The notes beneath the pieces were generated by a model, which was not told the DNA's origin, made no database searches, and was given only the letters and a program-made list of their open reading frames with translations. From assembly GCF_037076345.1 (NCBI RefSeq), contig NZ_AP024702.1, forward strand, positions 1,178,001 through 1,242,000: a DNA stretch of 64,000 nucleotides, read 5' to 3'. A program made the translations under genes and the position numbers. Shown piece after piece: positions 26,564 to 36,717 of the stretch (positions are counted from its first letter, which is position 1; every line of letters starts with the position of its first letter). Origin of the DNA: Haloferula helveola. GTDB lineage: Bacteria > Verrucomicrobiota > Verrucomicrobiia > Verrucomicrobiales > Akkermansiaceae.

Positions 26564-27655
<1,092 letters not shown>

Positions 27656-27797
27656 GGGACAGGGATCGGTCGAAGGAAGGGTGAAAAAAGAGGTTGAAGA
27701 GGCGCTGTTTCGGACAGGTGAAGTGCTTTTCCGCGCAGGGCGCAGCGTCAGGGAGACTGAGGGATCGGTGAAAATCGGACAAGACGTTTTTGCTCAT

Positions 27798-27826
27798 ATG
27801 GTATTCACAAATCTATTCACATACAA
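27798..27826 (-). promoter_or_regulatory. Candidate promoter for nrdB-nrdA
   Basis: On the minus strand TTGTAT (27826-27821) and TACCAT (27803-27798) are 17 bases apart, in the only AT-rich stretch upstream of nrdB, about 145 bases before its ATG. The direct repeat TGTGAATA occurs twice here at a 12-base period (27802-27809 and 27814-27821). I could not identify a convincing NrdR box. Confidence 0.35.
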
Positions 27827-28170
27827 GATGTAGTATGAATTGCGTTACAATGGACTCTTGACAGCACCACGCGTTTTCGCCACGTGCTGGTCTTTCAATG
27901 AGTTACGTCAGTCAGCGGCTTGAGGCTTGGTGCCACGATAGGGCCAAGAAAATCTTTCAGCCCGATTTCGACGTTCCGGCCGATCCCGGAATTTTAAAAT
28001 GTTAGTCGGCTTTTGGGCCGATTCGGGACCGGTTTGTTGCCCTTTCGCGGAAAAGCGCGGGGTAAAAGTTTGAGGGGGGATGGATGGCGGAATTGGGGGG
28101 TGAGACTCGGAGTCGGGGTAGGTGGAGCAAGATCAGGGAGTTATGGAGGATCCGAAGATCGTGGCGCAGC

Positions 28171-28239
28171 GGACCGCGCGAGCCCACTCGCGCATTTGGA
28201 GGGCCGGGGTTCCGGGGCGCGAGTGGGCTCGCGCGGTCC
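28171..28239. repeat. Composite palindrome, 22-base inverted arms
   Basis: A perfect 22-base inverted repeat: GGACCGCGCGAGCCCACTCG at 28171 with its complement ending at 28239. Each arm is itself partly palindromic (CGCGAGTGGGCTCGCG). The right arm is preceded by GGGGTTCCGGGGCG, a header seen again at 28418 and 29968 and, with CTCC for TTCC, at 30123 and 33360. It lies in the 1.1-kb gene-free spacer between nrdB and the M42 peptidase; 27840-28170 holds nothing recognisable. Confidence 0.8.
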
Positions 28240-28344
28240 TTTCTTGAGGTAGGGCGGACCGCCCTCGGTCCGCCGCGGCCGGAAGGATGGTGACGGGCGG
28301 AAGATCCGGACAGTCGACCTTGCCCCATGTGATCCGGGTAGGAG

Positions 28345-28407
28345 ATGGACCGCGAGCTTCAGCTCGCTTCGCCGGACCGGATCAGCGAGCTGAAGCTCGC
28401 GGTCCAT
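28345..28407. repeat. Composite palindrome, 24-base inverted arms
   Basis: Perfect 24-base inverted repeat beginning ATGGACCGCGAGCTTCAGCT (28345-28368 and 28384-28407). Each arm contains the inner palindrome GCGAGCTTCAGCTCGC. A close relative stands at 33328-33389. Confidence 0.85.
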
Positions 28408-28522
28408 GGGTTGCACGGGGTTCCGGGGCGGACTGAAGTCCGCGCACCATCACCCTTGTTACGGGCGGCAAGGGCGGTGACGGCCGGAATGACCGACACG
28501 GTCGACCCTACTTGGAGAAAGG

Positions 28523-28553
28523 TAGGGACAAGCGCCCTCGCTTGTCCGTGGAA
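28523..28553. repeat. Palindrome GGGACAAGCGCCCTCGCTTGTCC
   Basis: Header GGTAGGGACAAGCGCCCTCG followed by CTTGTCCGTGG. The same element recurs at 47489-47519, and with GACGAG/CTCGTC stems twice at 35057-35203. Compensating stem changes between copies (ACAAG/CTTGT versus ACGAG/CTCGT) keep the palindrome. Confidence 0.75.
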
Positions 28554-28609
28554 GGAACGATGAGAACGGCCGGAGGAGCAGAGAAGGTCGACCCAACTTG
28601 CTGGGTTCC

Positions 28610-28692
28610 GGTCCGTAAGACCCCGTAAACGGGGAACTACAAACCCCAGTAGCGGGCTGCAGGGGTTCGTAGTTCCTCCTTTAGGAGGGCCA
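28610..28692. repeat. Nested palindrome of the CCCCGTAAACGGGG family
   Basis: CCCCGTAAACGGGG is followed by AACTACAAACCCC, a 14-base spacer, and the complementary GGGGTTCGTAGTT, then CCTCCTTTAGGAGG. Nearly the same block stands at 33395-33470, and related ones at 55231-55302, 57817-57847 and 58770-58803. A GGTCGACCGGGGGCGGTCGACC palindrome (28703-28724) follows it. Confidence 0.8.
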
Positions 28693-28783
28693 CCGCGTCC
28701 ACGGTCGACCGGGGGCGGTCGACCCTACCCGGCGGCTGGAAGCCGCCGCTCCATGGGTATGGCGCTCGCAGAGCGCGACTCCG

Positions 28784-29842
28784 TCAGAGGGCCCACTTGC
28801 CTTTGTCGAGCTCGCAGACGCAGGCGGCGAGGAGGTCGATGCAGGCTTCGATGTCGGCCTTGTGGGAGGTCTCGATCGATTGGTGGATGTGGCGGGTCGG
28901 GATCGACACAGCACCGGCGATCGAGCCGCCGGGGACCATGCGCTGGAGCGCGGCGGTGTCGGTGCCGCCGGCCGCGAGGATCTCGGGCTGCCACTTGATC
29001 TTGTTCCGCTTCGCGACCTCTTTCATGTAGGTCACCATGCGGTAGTCGCAGATCACCGAGGAATCCATGAGCTTGATGCCGGCGCCCTCACCGAGCGAGG
29101 TGCAGCGCTCCTGGGGCTGCGAGCCCGGGACGTCGTAGGCGATGGTGGTATCGAGGCCGAAGCCGAAGTCCGGCTTCACGTCGAGCGCGGCGACGTTTGC
29201 GCCACGCAGGCCGACTTCCTCCTGCACGGTGAAGGCGGCGTAGAAATCGTAGGCCGGCTTCTTGCGCGACTTCTTGAGCTTGCGGAGGGTCTCGATGAGC
29301 ACGAAGACCGACACGCGGTTGTCGAGCGACTTCACCGTGACGCACTCGCCCATCTCTTTGAGCTCGGTGTAGCGGGTGATGAAATTGCCGACCTCAACGA
29401 GTTTCTCGACCTCCTTCTTCGGCATGCCGGTGTCGATGAAGTAGTCGGAAATCTTGAGGTTCTTGCCGCGCTCCTCGGGCGACATGATGTGGATCGGCTT
29501 GCAGCCGAGCACGCCGAGGACGTCCTTCTTGCCGTGGACGAGCACGCGCTGCGAGGTGAGCGTCTTCGGGTCGAATCCACCGACCGGGTTGAAGCGGATG
29601 AAGCCCTTGTCGTCGATGTGGGTGACGATGAAACCGATCTCGTCCATGTGCGCGGCGGCCATCGACTTCTTGGCCGACGAGCGGCCCTTCTTGAGGGCGA
29701 TCACGTTGCCCATGTTGTCGGTGGTCACCTTGTCGGCCAGGCTCTTGACCTCGGCGAGGACGACCTTGCGGATCTCCTTTTCGAATCCGGGGGCACCGGG
29801 AGCTTCACAGATCTTGGCGAGAAGAGGGACGTCGATGGGCAT
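28784..29842 (-). CDS. M42 family aminopeptidase, copy A
   Basis: 352 residues, the usual length of M42 (FrvX/glutamyl aminopeptidase-like) cobalt/zinc exopeptidases, which form dodecameric cytoplasmic tetrahedra that trim peptides. Visible metal and catalytic positions: AAAHMDEIGF (His, Asp), SLDNRVSV (bridging Asp), TVQEEVGLRGA (catalytic and ligand Glu), GFGLDTTIAYD (Asp), and RHIHQSIE (His). No signal peptide. It stands alone between two palindrome-rich spacers. A second, divergent M42 gene lies at 55334-56413. Confidence 0.95.
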   Translation of the reverse strand: MPIDVPLLAKICEAPGAPGFEKEIRKVVLAEVKSLADKVTTDNMGNVIALKKGRSSAKKSMAAAHMDEIGFIVTHIDDKGFIRFNPVGGFDPKTLTSQRVLVHGKKDVLGVLGCKPIHIMSPEERGKNLKISDYFIDTGMPKKEVEKLVEVGNFITRYTELKEMGECVTVKSLDNRVSVFVLIETLRKLKKSRKKPAYDFYAAFTVQEEVGLRGANVAALDVKPDFGFGLDTTIAYDVPGSQPQERCTSLGEGAGIKLMDSSVICDYRMVTYMKEVAKRNKIKWQPEILAAGGTDTAALQRMVPGGSIAGAVSIPTRHIHQSIETSHKADIEACIDLLAACVCELDKGKWAL

Positions 29843-30031
29843 GGGAAAAATCAGCAGAGCGGAGGCGGGGATGGCCAGCGGGAAGATTGGAAATCGTCAT
29901 CTAACTCGCCGGATTCGGCGGAAAAGCGACTGATTGGTGGGGAAGGCGCGGTCCATGCCCTCCTAGGGGTTCCGGGGCGCGAGTGGCAACGCGCAGTCCG
30001 TTTTTTGGCGGGCTTCGCTGCGAGAGAGCTG

Positions 30032-30151
30032 GTGCGCGGACTTTAGTCCGCTTATCGAGGCCGGGGGCTCGGCGGTAAGACTTGTGGGAGTGTCCGACCC
30101 GATACTCGTGGCAAGGCACTCGGGCTCCGGGGCGGACTAAAGTCCGCGCAC
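30032..30151. repeat. Inverted repeat pair GTGCGCGGACTTTAGTCCGC
   Basis: Perfect 20-base arms at 30032-30051 and 30132-30151, 80 bases apart, each with an inner GCGGACTTTAGTCCGC palindrome. A GGGGTTCCGGGGCGCGAGTG header copy lies just upstream at 29968. Together they occupy most of the spacer between the M42 peptidase and the sulfatase (29843-30229), which holds no gene. Confidence 0.8.
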
Positions 30152-30229
30152 CACATTGCCCGAGGCTCAGGGGCGATCTGCCGCCGACAGGTCGAGGGAC
30201 AAGCTCGCGGTCGATTGCCACGCGCCCGA

Positions 30230-31630
30230 TCAGAGCTTGGAATACACGGCCTTCAGATCGACGCCGTCGCCGAGGCGCTTGAGCTCATTGACCAGCACCG
30301 GGAAAAGCTCGGCGGCAATCTTCTTGCCCTCGGGGGTGTCGATGAGGTCATTCATTTCGTGCGGATCGCTCTTGAGGTCGAAAACGCGCGCGACCTTGGC
30401 CTTCGGGTAAAGGATCAGCTTCTTGCCGTCCTTCTCGATCATCCGCTGCAAGTCGCGGTAGGCACCGAAGGCGAACTCGCGCGGCGTCCCCTCCCCTTTG
30501 ATGTGCGGGTTGAGCGACTCGAACTCGACGCTGTCGGGCACCTCGGCGCCGGCCAGTTCGAGCGTGGTCGGCATGATGTCCTGCAGGTAGATCGGCGCAT
30601 CGATCTTGCCGCCGGCTTTCACGCCGGGACCGGCGACGATGAAGGGCACGCGGACCGAGTGGTCGTAGAGGTTCTGTTTCCCGAGCAGTCCGTGCTCACC
30701 GCAGCCGAGTCCATGGTCGGCGGTGAAGCAGATGAAGGTGTTCTTGCCGTCGGGGCTCTTCTCAAGCCGGTCGAGGATCTTGCCGATCTGCTCATCGAGG
30801 TGGGTGATGATCGCGTAGTACTCGCGGCGGTGCGTCTTCACCGCGAAGGGCGTGCGCGGGCTCGGGGCGAGCTTTTCATCGCGGAGGCTCTGCGGTGCGC
30901 CCATCGGGTCGCGGTGCGGGTAAACGGGAAGGAAGTTCTTCGGCAGCTTGATGCGATCGAGCGGGTAGCGGTCGAGGAACTCCTGCGGCGCCTGACGCGG
31001 GTCATGCGGCGCGTTGAAGGCGAGATACATGAACCACGGGCGGTCGTCGTCGGAGCCGAGGAATCCTTCGAAATCATCGACGATCACCTCGGACCAGTGC
31101 TTCCCACCCTGCCAGAAGCCACCTTCGGCGGTATCGGTCGGGCTCCACGGATCCGGCTTGCCCTCGACGGGACGCTCGTAGGCGTTCTTGCGGTCGCGTG
31201 GCATACCGGGCCGGATGTTCACGGCCTCGTCGAAGATCTGATCGGCCGGCATGCCGACGTGCCACTTGCCCGAAATGCAGGTGCGGTAGCCGGCGGCGCT
31301 CATCAACTGCGACCACGAGCGCTTCTTGCCGGCGTAATCCTTCTTCAGCGACTTCTCGGCCGCCTGGGCGTTCCAGAGTTGCAGGCCGGTGTTGAGCATC
31401 GTCCGGCTGGCCACGCAGATCGCCCCGTGCCAGCCGCCGGAGTTGTAGGCATGGGTGAAGGTTGTGCCGCGTTCGGCGAGGCGATCGAGGTTCGGCGTGT
31501 CGATGTCTTCGTCGGACAGCGCGTTGACCGCCTTCCAGGTCATGTCGTCGGCGAAAAGGAAGAGCACGTTCGGTTTCTCGGCGGCGACCGCCGACAGGCC
31601 GGCGAGCAAAAGAATCAGCAGGGCTTTCAT
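30230..31630 (-). CDS. Secreted sulfatase, iduronate-2-sulfatase-like
   Basis: 466 residues with a signal peptide (MKALLILLLAGLSAVAA). Metal site PNVLFLFADDMTWKAVNAL, formylglycine motif C-V-A-S-R with Cys72 (Ala instead of the common Pro at the third position, allowed in the family), GKWHVGMPADQIFDE, DHGLGCGEHG and a C-terminal FDLKSDPHEMNDLID. Length and motifs fit the iduronate-2-sulfatase-like branch of the family, acting on sulfated glycans in the periplasm. Divergently transcribed from the squalene-cyclase-fold gene at 31821, with 190 bases between them that could hold both promoters. Confidence 0.95.
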   Translation of the reverse strand: MKALLILLLAGLSAVAAEKPNVLFLFADDMTWKAVNALSDEDIDTPNLDRLAERGTTFTHAYNSGGWHGAICVASRTMLNTGLQLWNAQAAEKSLKKDYAGKKRSWSQLMSAAGYRTCISGKWHVGMPADQIFDEAVNIRPGMPRDRKNAYERPVEGKPDPWSPTDTAEGGFWQGGKHWSEVIVDDFEGFLGSDDDRPWFMYLAFNAPHDPRQAPQEFLDRYPLDRIKLPKNFLPVYPHRDPMGAPQSLRDEKLAPSPRTPFAVKTHRREYYAIITHLDEQIGKILDRLEKSPDGKNTFICFTADHGLGCGEHGLLGKQNLYDHSVRVPFIVAGPGVKAGGKIDAPIYLQDIMPTTLELAGAEVPDSVEFESLNPHIKGEGTPREFAFGAYRDLQRMIEKDGKKLILYPKAKVARVFDLKSDPHEMNDLIDTPEGKKIAAELFPVLVNELKRLGDGVDLKAVYSKL

Positions 31631-31820
31631 GGATGGATCGGGCAGTTCTACGGCAAGCGCCGTGGGACTCCATCAATTCTTTCCAAAGAGAACGCGGGGT
31701 CGTGCGTTCCTGATGGTGAACGGCGCCGCGTTCGCGGAAACGCGCGGTGCCGGGAGTTTCCGCAAATCGATCGCGACGGGCATGGGGCCCGCCGCGCCCT
31801 GTCTCCAACCACGATTTGCC

Positions 31821-33311
31821 ATGAGCCTCCATGCCCAACTGTCCCCGGAAGCGCGCGCCGCGCTCGAACGCCAGCAGCGGTCCTCGAAAGCCGCGAGCCT
31901 GGTCATCGCCATCCTCTGCACCACGCTGCTTGCCCTCGTCATGGGCTTCGTGCTGATGCCTGCGTTCGAAAAGGCCACGCCATGGCCGCAGGCCCAGTAT
32001 GTCTATCCCGAGACCGACGAACCCATCGACGAACCCAGGGTGAAGGTCAGCTCCACGAAACCGGCCAGCCCGAGCGCCGCATCGGCGAACCTCCTCCACG
32101 TCGAAGCGAGCGGTCCGGTTGCGATCCCCGTGCCCGACAACCCGGTGGACTCGGAAGCACCCTTCGGAACCGGCGACGGCTTCGGCACGGGATTCGACGA
32201 CGGCATGGATGATGGAGCAGGGCCCGGTGGATGGACGCGACTCGAACCCGACTTCCGCAAGCGTTGCTCGAAGGAGGACCGGATCGCGCAGCTTCAGCAA
32301 GGCGGCGGCACCGCGGAGATCGACGAGCGGGTGATCCGCGCGCTGAGATTCCTCAAAAGCACGCAAGCTGCCGACGGCGGCTGGGGCACGAGCAACCGCG
32401 AGGCGATGACCGGATTGGCCGTGCTCGCCTACCTCGGCCACTGCGAGACGGCGCTCAGCGAGGAATTCGGCGACTCGTGCCTGCGCGGAATCACTTTCCT
32501 CACCGACAAGGGCATGAAGGGCAACGGGCGTCTGGTCGAAAACGCGGCCGACAAGCATTGGCCCTACCAGCAGGCGATCGCGACCTACGCCCTTGCCGAG
32601 TCGGAAAGCATCCATCACGCGCTCGGCATCGACATCCCCGGACTGCGCGGGACGGTGCAGAAGGCGGGGCAGTTGATTATCGACAGCCAGCACAAGTCGG
32701 GCGGCTGGGACTACGGCTACGACGAGTCCAGTAGCCGCGGAGGAGACCTCTCGATCACCGGCTGGCATGTGCAGGCGCTGAAGGCCTGCAAGCTGACGAA
32801 GATCGACTTCCGTAACCTCGAAGGCTGCGCGCGCAAGGCGCTGGACTACGTGGAGGCGAGGCAGGGCAGCGACGGCGGCTTCGGCTACACCGGCACCGCG
32901 CCGGTCGGCAATGCCGGCTACTGCACCCTGACCGGGGTCGGCATGCTCTCGCTGCAGATGTGGGACAAGGGCTCGCGGGCATCGGTGCGGAAGGGGGCGA
33001 AGTATGCGCTGGCGAAGATGCCGTTCGAGTGGGACAGCGCGGATTGCGATCTCTACGGCCACTACTATCTCGCGCAGGCGATGTTCCAGCGCGGCGGGAC
33101 CGACTGGGAGAAATACCAGCCGATGTTCCGGGATGCATTGATGGATCATCAGAATGCCGATGGCTCATGGCCGGTGCCGGGTGGCGGGAACAAGCCGGCG
33201 GCGGCCGGCGCGCTGTATGCCGAGAACAATGCGAACGGCCTGCACTACCGGACCGCCCTCGCGACGCTGATGCTGGAGGTTTATTACCGGTATCTGCCGA
33301 CGGGGAAGTGA
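31821..33311 (+). CDS. Membrane-anchored squalene-cyclase/prenyltransferase-fold protein
   Basis: 496 residues from the ATG at 31821 (MSLHAQLSPEARAALERQQR); the frame is open further upstream but only as antisense to the sulfatase. One transmembrane helix (ASLVIAILCTTLLALVMGFVLM), a Pro/Gly/Asp-rich linker with GFGTGFDDGMDDG, then alpha/alpha-barrel repeats with terpene-cyclase-like QW motifs: STQAADGGWG, SQHKSGGWDY, ARQGSDGGFGYTG, NADGSWPV. I see no DxDD motif, so cyclase activity is unlikely; such proteins are common and uncharacterised in planctomycetes and verrucomicrobia. The barrel should face the periplasm. Confidence 0.85.
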   Translation: MSLHAQLSPEARAALERQQRSSKAASLVIAILCTTLLALVMGFVLMPAFEKATPWPQAQYVYPETDEPIDEPRVKVSSTKPASPSAASANLLHVEASGPVAIPVPDNPVDSEAPFGTGDGFGTGFDDGMDDGAGPGGWTRLEPDFRKRCSKEDRIAQLQQGGGTAEIDERVIRALRFLKSTQAADGGWGTSNREAMTGLAVLAYLGHCETALSEEFGDSCLRGITFLTDKGMKGNGRLVENAADKHWPYQQAIATYALAESESIHHALGIDIPGLRGTVQKAGQLIIDSQHKSGGWDYGYDESSSRGGDLSITGWHVQALKACKLTKIDFRNLEGCARKALDYVEARQGSDGGFGYTGTAPVGNAGYCTLTGVGMLSLQMWDKGSRASVRKGAKYALAKMPFEWDSADCDLYGHYYLAQAMFQRGGTDWEKYQPMFRDALMDHQNADGSWPVPGGGNKPAAAGALYAENNANGLHYRTALATLMLEVYYRYLPTGK

Positions 33312-33327
33312 AGGAGGGGACGAGCAG

Positions 33328-33470
33328 ATGGACCGCGAGCTTTAGCTCGCATCCACCGGGGCTCCGGGGCGAGCTGAAGCTCGCGGTCCGTGAGGCCCCG
33401 TAAACGGGAAACTACAAACCCCAGTCGCGGGCTGCAGGGGTTCGTAGTTCCTCCTTTAGGAGGCCCACCG
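33328..33470. repeat. Composite palindrome followed by CCCCGTAAACGGG block
   Basis: ATGGACCGCGAGCTTTAGCT (33328) with its near-complement GAGCTGAAGCTCGCGGTCC ending at 33389, spaced by GGGGCTCCGGGG, then the same nested palindrome as at 28610-28692. Two families thus sit side by side in the same order as in the nrd/M42 spacer. Confidence 0.8.
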
Positions 33471-33542
33471 TTCCCGCGGTCGGCCGGGGGCGTCCGACCC
33501 TACCTTGAAGAATCGGCGGAGGCCGCCACGTATGGCCTCGGC

Positions 33543-34226
33543 ATGCAACGACTGCTCGCCTTTTGCTCCCTCGCCTGCGTGCTTCACGCCGGTGAGCCGG
33601 TTTCGCTCTTCGACGGCAAGACGCTCAACGGTTGGGAGGGCGACCCGACCTACTGGCGGGTCGAGAACGGCTGCATCGTCGGCGAGGTCACTCCCGACAC
33701 GCTCCTCAAGCGGAACTCGTTCCTGATCTGGCGCGCCGGCACGGTCGAAGACTTCGAACTGACGGTGGAATACCGCGTCTCCGACAAGGGCAACTCCGGC
33801 ATCAACTACCGCAGCATCGACACGCCCGACGTCAAATGGGCGCTGACCGGCTATCAGGCGGACATCGATGGCGGCGACCGCTGGACCGGCCAGAACTACG
33901 AGGAACGCGGTCGCACCTTCCTCGCCTACCGCGGCGAGTCGGTCGTGCTCGAACCGGGGCAGAAGCCGAAGGTCGTCAAGCAGCTCGGCACGAGGGAAGA
34001 GCTGCAGAAGTCGGTGAAGAAGGAGGACTGGAACACCTACCGGATCGTCGCGAAGGGAAACCTGCTCCAGCACTACCTGAATGACGTGCTGATGAGCGAG
34101 GTGAACGACCTCGATCCCGAAAAGCGCAAGCTCTCCGGCCTGCTCGGCGTGCAGGTGCATGTCGGGCCGCCGATGAAGATCGAATACCGCAAGATCGACC
34201 TCGTCCGCCTCGATCCGGAGCCCTGA
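33543..34226 (+). CDS. DUF1080 (3-keto-disaccharide hydrolase-like) protein
   Basis: 227 residues from the ATG at 33543, which begins a signal peptide (MQRLLAFCSLACVLHAGE); the longer frame from 33390 runs through the repeat and is not believable. Family signature: VSLFDGKTLNGWEGDPTYWRVENGCIVGE, then NSFLIW, FELTVEYRVSDKGNSGINYRS, and the beta-sandwich tail IEYRKIDLVRL. DUF1080 proteins have a concanavalin-like fold; some hydrolyse 3-keto-glycosides. Periplasmic. Together with the FAD oxidoreductase at 44493 and the SDR next door it could belong to keto-sugar metabolism (inference). Confidence 0.93.
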   Translation: MQRLLAFCSLACVLHAGEPVSLFDGKTLNGWEGDPTYWRVENGCIVGEVTPDTLLKRNSFLIWRAGTVEDFELTVEYRVSDKGNSGINYRSIDTPDVKWALTGYQADIDGGDRWTGQNYEERGRTFLAYRGESVVLEPGQKPKVVKQLGTREELQKSVKKEDWNTYRIVAKGNLLQHYLNDVLMSEVNDLDPEKRKLSGLLGVQVHVGPPMKIEYRKIDLVRLDPEP

Positions 34227-34285
34227 TGCCGCAATCCGGGGAACGCCCCCTTCCCTTCGCGAAATACGCCGACTAAACCCTGTCC

Positions 34286-35056
34286 ATGATGAACGACTCC
34301 CACCCCTTCCGCCTCGACGGCCGCGTCGCCTGGGTCACCGGATCCAGCCGCGGGCTTGGAAAGATCATTGCCGAAACACTCGCCGCCGCGGGCGCCAAGG
34401 TCGTGGTGAACTGCTACTCCAGCCGCGAGCAGGGCGAGGCGGTGGTCGAGGGAATCCAGGCCGCGGGAGGCGAGGCGATGCTGGTGGCGGGCGACGCGAC
34501 CGACGCCGAGTCGATCGATCGCATGGCGGGTGAGATCGAAAGCACCTTCGGGCCGGTCGAGATCCTCGTGGCGAACGCGACGCCGTTTCAGCCGATGAAG
34601 GATCTCGAGGATTATACGTGGGAGGAGCACCAATCGATGCTCGACGCCTTCGTGAAGAGCCCGTTCCTGCTGGCCAAGCGACTTTTCCCTTCGATGAAGG
34701 AGCGTGGCTACGGACGTTTCGTGAACATCACCAGCGAGGTCTTCCACGCCGGCATGCCGGGATTTTCGGCCTACGTCGCGGCCAAGGGCGGCCAGATCGG
34801 CTGGACGCGTTCGGTGGCCAACGAGGTCGCGCCGTTCGGGATTACAGTGAACACCGTAGCGCCCGGGTGGATTCCGGTGGAACGCCACGAGGACGTTCCG
34901 GCCGAGGACAAGGACGGTTATCTGAAGACGGTGCCGGTCGGAAGATGGGGCACCCCGGTGGATATCGCCAATGCGGTTTGTTACTTCGCCAGCGAGGCGT
35001 CGGGCTTCGTGACGAACCAGACGCTATTGGTGAACGGCGGGCGGATTCCTTGGTGA
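34286..35056 (+). CDS. SDR-family oxidoreductase, FabG-like
   Basis: 256 residues, classical short-chain dehydrogenase. Cofactor motif VTGSSRGLG (TGxxxGxG), NCYSS after the second strand (suggesting NADP), VANATP in place of NNAG, catalytic Ser in NITSE, Tyr-x3-Lys in YVAAK, and the VNTVAPGWIPVERH loop. Ends in NQTLLVNGGRIPW. The ATG at 34286 is followed directly by another. It is 59 bases downstream of the DUF1080 gene on the same strand, so co-transcription is plausible. Substrate unknown; 3-oxoacyl or sugar ketone reduction would both fit. Confidence 0.93.
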   Translation: MMNDSHPFRLDGRVAWVTGSSRGLGKIIAETLAAAGAKVVVNCYSSREQGEAVVEGIQAAGGEAMLVAGDATDAESIDRMAGEIESTFGPVEILVANATPFQPMKDLEDYTWEEHQSMLDAFVKSPFLLAKRLFPSMKERGYGRFVNITSEVFHAGMPGFSAYVAAKGGQIGWTRSVANEVAPFGITVNTVAPGWIPVERHEDVPAEDKDGYLKTVPVGRWGTPVDIANAVCYFASEASGFVTNQTLLVNGGRIPW

Positions 35057-35272
35057 GGGTAGGGACGAGCGCCCCCGCTCGTCCGTGGTCCGAGGCGAAT
35101 CGCCGGCCGTCCCCTTCCTTCGCGGTCGACCGAGGACGGTCGACCCTACCTTCCGCACGATCCCAACCACGGTAGGGACGAGCGCCCCCGCTCGTCCGTG
35201 GCCCGAGGCGGATCGCCGGCCGTCTCCTTCCATCGGGGTCGACCGAGGGCGGTCGACCCTACCTTTCCCGTT
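35057..35272. repeat. Twofold repeat of CGAGCG and GGTCGACC palindromes
   Basis: The block GGTAGGGACGAGCGCCCCCG + CTCGTCCGTGG, then CGAGGCG.ATCGCCGGCCGTC, then a GGTCGACCGAGG.CGGTCGACC palindrome occurs twice in tandem (35058-35153 and 35171-35263). The spacer between the convergent SDR and DUF1501 genes consists of nothing else. Confidence 0.85.
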
Positions 35273-35278
35273 CGAGCC

Positions 35279-36715
35279 CTACGCGATGATCTCCTTGATC
35301 GGCTCGGCGCCTTCGACGCCAACCAGCTTGTGGTCGAGTCCGCCGTAGAAGTAGGTCAGGGCGTTCGGATCGAGGCCCATCTGGTGGAGGATCGTGGCGT
35401 GGAGGTGCTTCACCTGCACGCGGTCACGGACCGCTTCGGCGCCGAGTTCGTCGGTCTCGCCGAAGCTTGTGCCGCCTTTGATTCCGCCGCCGGCCATCCA
35501 CTGGGTGAAGCCATACGAGTTGTGGTCGCGACCGGTTCCCTCGGCGTACTCGGCCGTCGGCTGACGTCCGAACTCACCGCCCCAGACGACCAGCGTCTCG
35601 TCGAGCAGACCGCGCTGCTTGAGATCCTTCAGCAGACCGGCGATCGGCTTGTCGGTATTGCCGGCGTGATGCTCGTGGTTCTTCACGAGGTCGCCGTGGG
35701 CGTCCCAGTTCGCGTCGTTGTGGGCGCCGCCCGAGTAGATCTGGATGAAACGCACACCGCGCTCGACCAGGCGACGGGCGAGGATGCACTTGCGCGCGAA
35801 GTCGTCGGTGCGCGGTTCGTCCATGCCGTAGAGCCGCTTGACGTGCTCGGGTTCGTTGTCGACGTCGATCGCCTCTGGCGCGGTCGCCTGCATGCGGTAG
35901 GCGAGCTCATACGACGCGATCCGCGCCGCGAGGTCGGAGTTGTGCTCTCGGCCCTTGAGGTGCCCGCGGTTGATGTCACCGACGAAGTCGAGCAGCGAGC
36001 GCTGCTGGACACGGTCCATGCCGTGCTGGTTCGAGAGATTGAGGATCGGGCTACCTTGCGAACGGAAGACCACGCCCTGATACGACGCCGGCATGAATCC
36101 CGAGGTCCAGTTCTTCGCCCCGGAGATCGGGCCGCCGGTCTTGTCGAGCATCACGACATAGCCCGGCAGGTTCTCGTTCATCGAGCCAAGGCCATAGTTG
36201 AGCCACGAACCGAGCGACGGACGGCCGCTGATCAGCGAGCCGGAGTTCATCATCAGCATCGCCGAACCGTGGATCGGCGAGTCGGCCGTCATCGAGTGTA
36301 GGAATGCGATGTCATCGACGCACTCGCCGACATGCGGAAACAGACTGGAGACGTGCTTGCCGCTCTCGCCGTACTGCTTGAAGTCCCACTTCGGACCTAC
36401 CACGCGGCCTTCGTTCTTTTTCCCGCCGCGGCCGAAGGTCTTCACCGGGATCGTCTTGCCGTCGAGCGGGTAGAGCTTCGGCTTGTAGTCGAAGGTATCG
36501 ACGTGGCTCGGCCCGCCATACATGAACAGGAAGATCACCGCCTTGGCCTTGGCCGGCAGTTGCGGTTCCTGCGGAGCGAGCGGGTTCGGGAAATCGAGAT
36601 CGTCGGCGAAGGCACCGTCGCGGGAAAGCATGCCGGCGAGAGCCAGCGAGGTGAAACCTCCTCCGAGCTGGTGGATGAATTCGCGGCGGCGGACGCGGTT
36701 GCAGAAGTCAGGCAT
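35279..36715 (-). CDS. DUF1501 protein, copy A
   Basis: 478 residues. N-terminus RRREFIHQLGGGFTSLALAG is a twin-arginine-type signal. The body has the DUF1501 pattern: KAVIFLFMYGGPSHVDTFDYKP, SGKHVSSLFPHVGECVDD, GRPSLGSWLNYGLGS, LPGYVVMLD, GVRFIQIYSGGAHNDANWDAHGD, LVVWGGEFGRQPTAE, GRDHNSYGFTQWMAGGG, IMHHIP-like end ILHQMGLDPNAL. The fold is related to alkaline phosphatase and sulfatases, but the sulfatase cysteine motif is absent. It follows the PSD1 gene after two bases, so they form an operon and probably a periplasmic complex. Reaction unknown. Confidence 0.95.
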   Translation of the reverse strand: MPDFCNRVRRREFIHQLGGGFTSLALAGMLSRDGAFADDLDFPNPLAPQEPQLPAKAKAVIFLFMYGGPSHVDTFDYKPKLYPLDGKTIPVKTFGRGGKKNEGRVVGPKWDFKQYGESGKHVSSLFPHVGECVDDIAFLHSMTADSPIHGSAMLMMNSGSLISGRPSLGSWLNYGLGSMNENLPGYVVMLDKTGGPISGAKNWTSGFMPASYQGVVFRSQGSPILNLSNQHGMDRVQQRSLLDFVGDINRGHLKGREHNSDLAARIASYELAYRMQATAPEAIDVDNEPEHVKRLYGMDEPRTDDFARKCILARRLVERGVRFIQIYSGGAHNDANWDAHGDLVKNHEHHAGNTDKPIAGLLKDLKQRGLLDETLVVWGGEFGRQPTAEYAEGTGRDHNSYGFTQWMAGGGIKGGTSFGETDELGAEAVRDRVQVKHLHATILHQMGLDPNALTYFYGGLDHKLVGVEGAEPIKEIIA

Positions 36716-36717
36716 GG

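Noticed and set aside
27798-27840. NrdR box upstream of nrdB
   Set aside because: The TATTCACA repeats do not fit the ACACTATATATAGTGT-type consensus well enough.
31074-33149. 691-codon minus-strand frame across two genes
   Set aside because: Runs antisense to the cyclase-fold gene and out of frame through the sulfatase; composition artefact.
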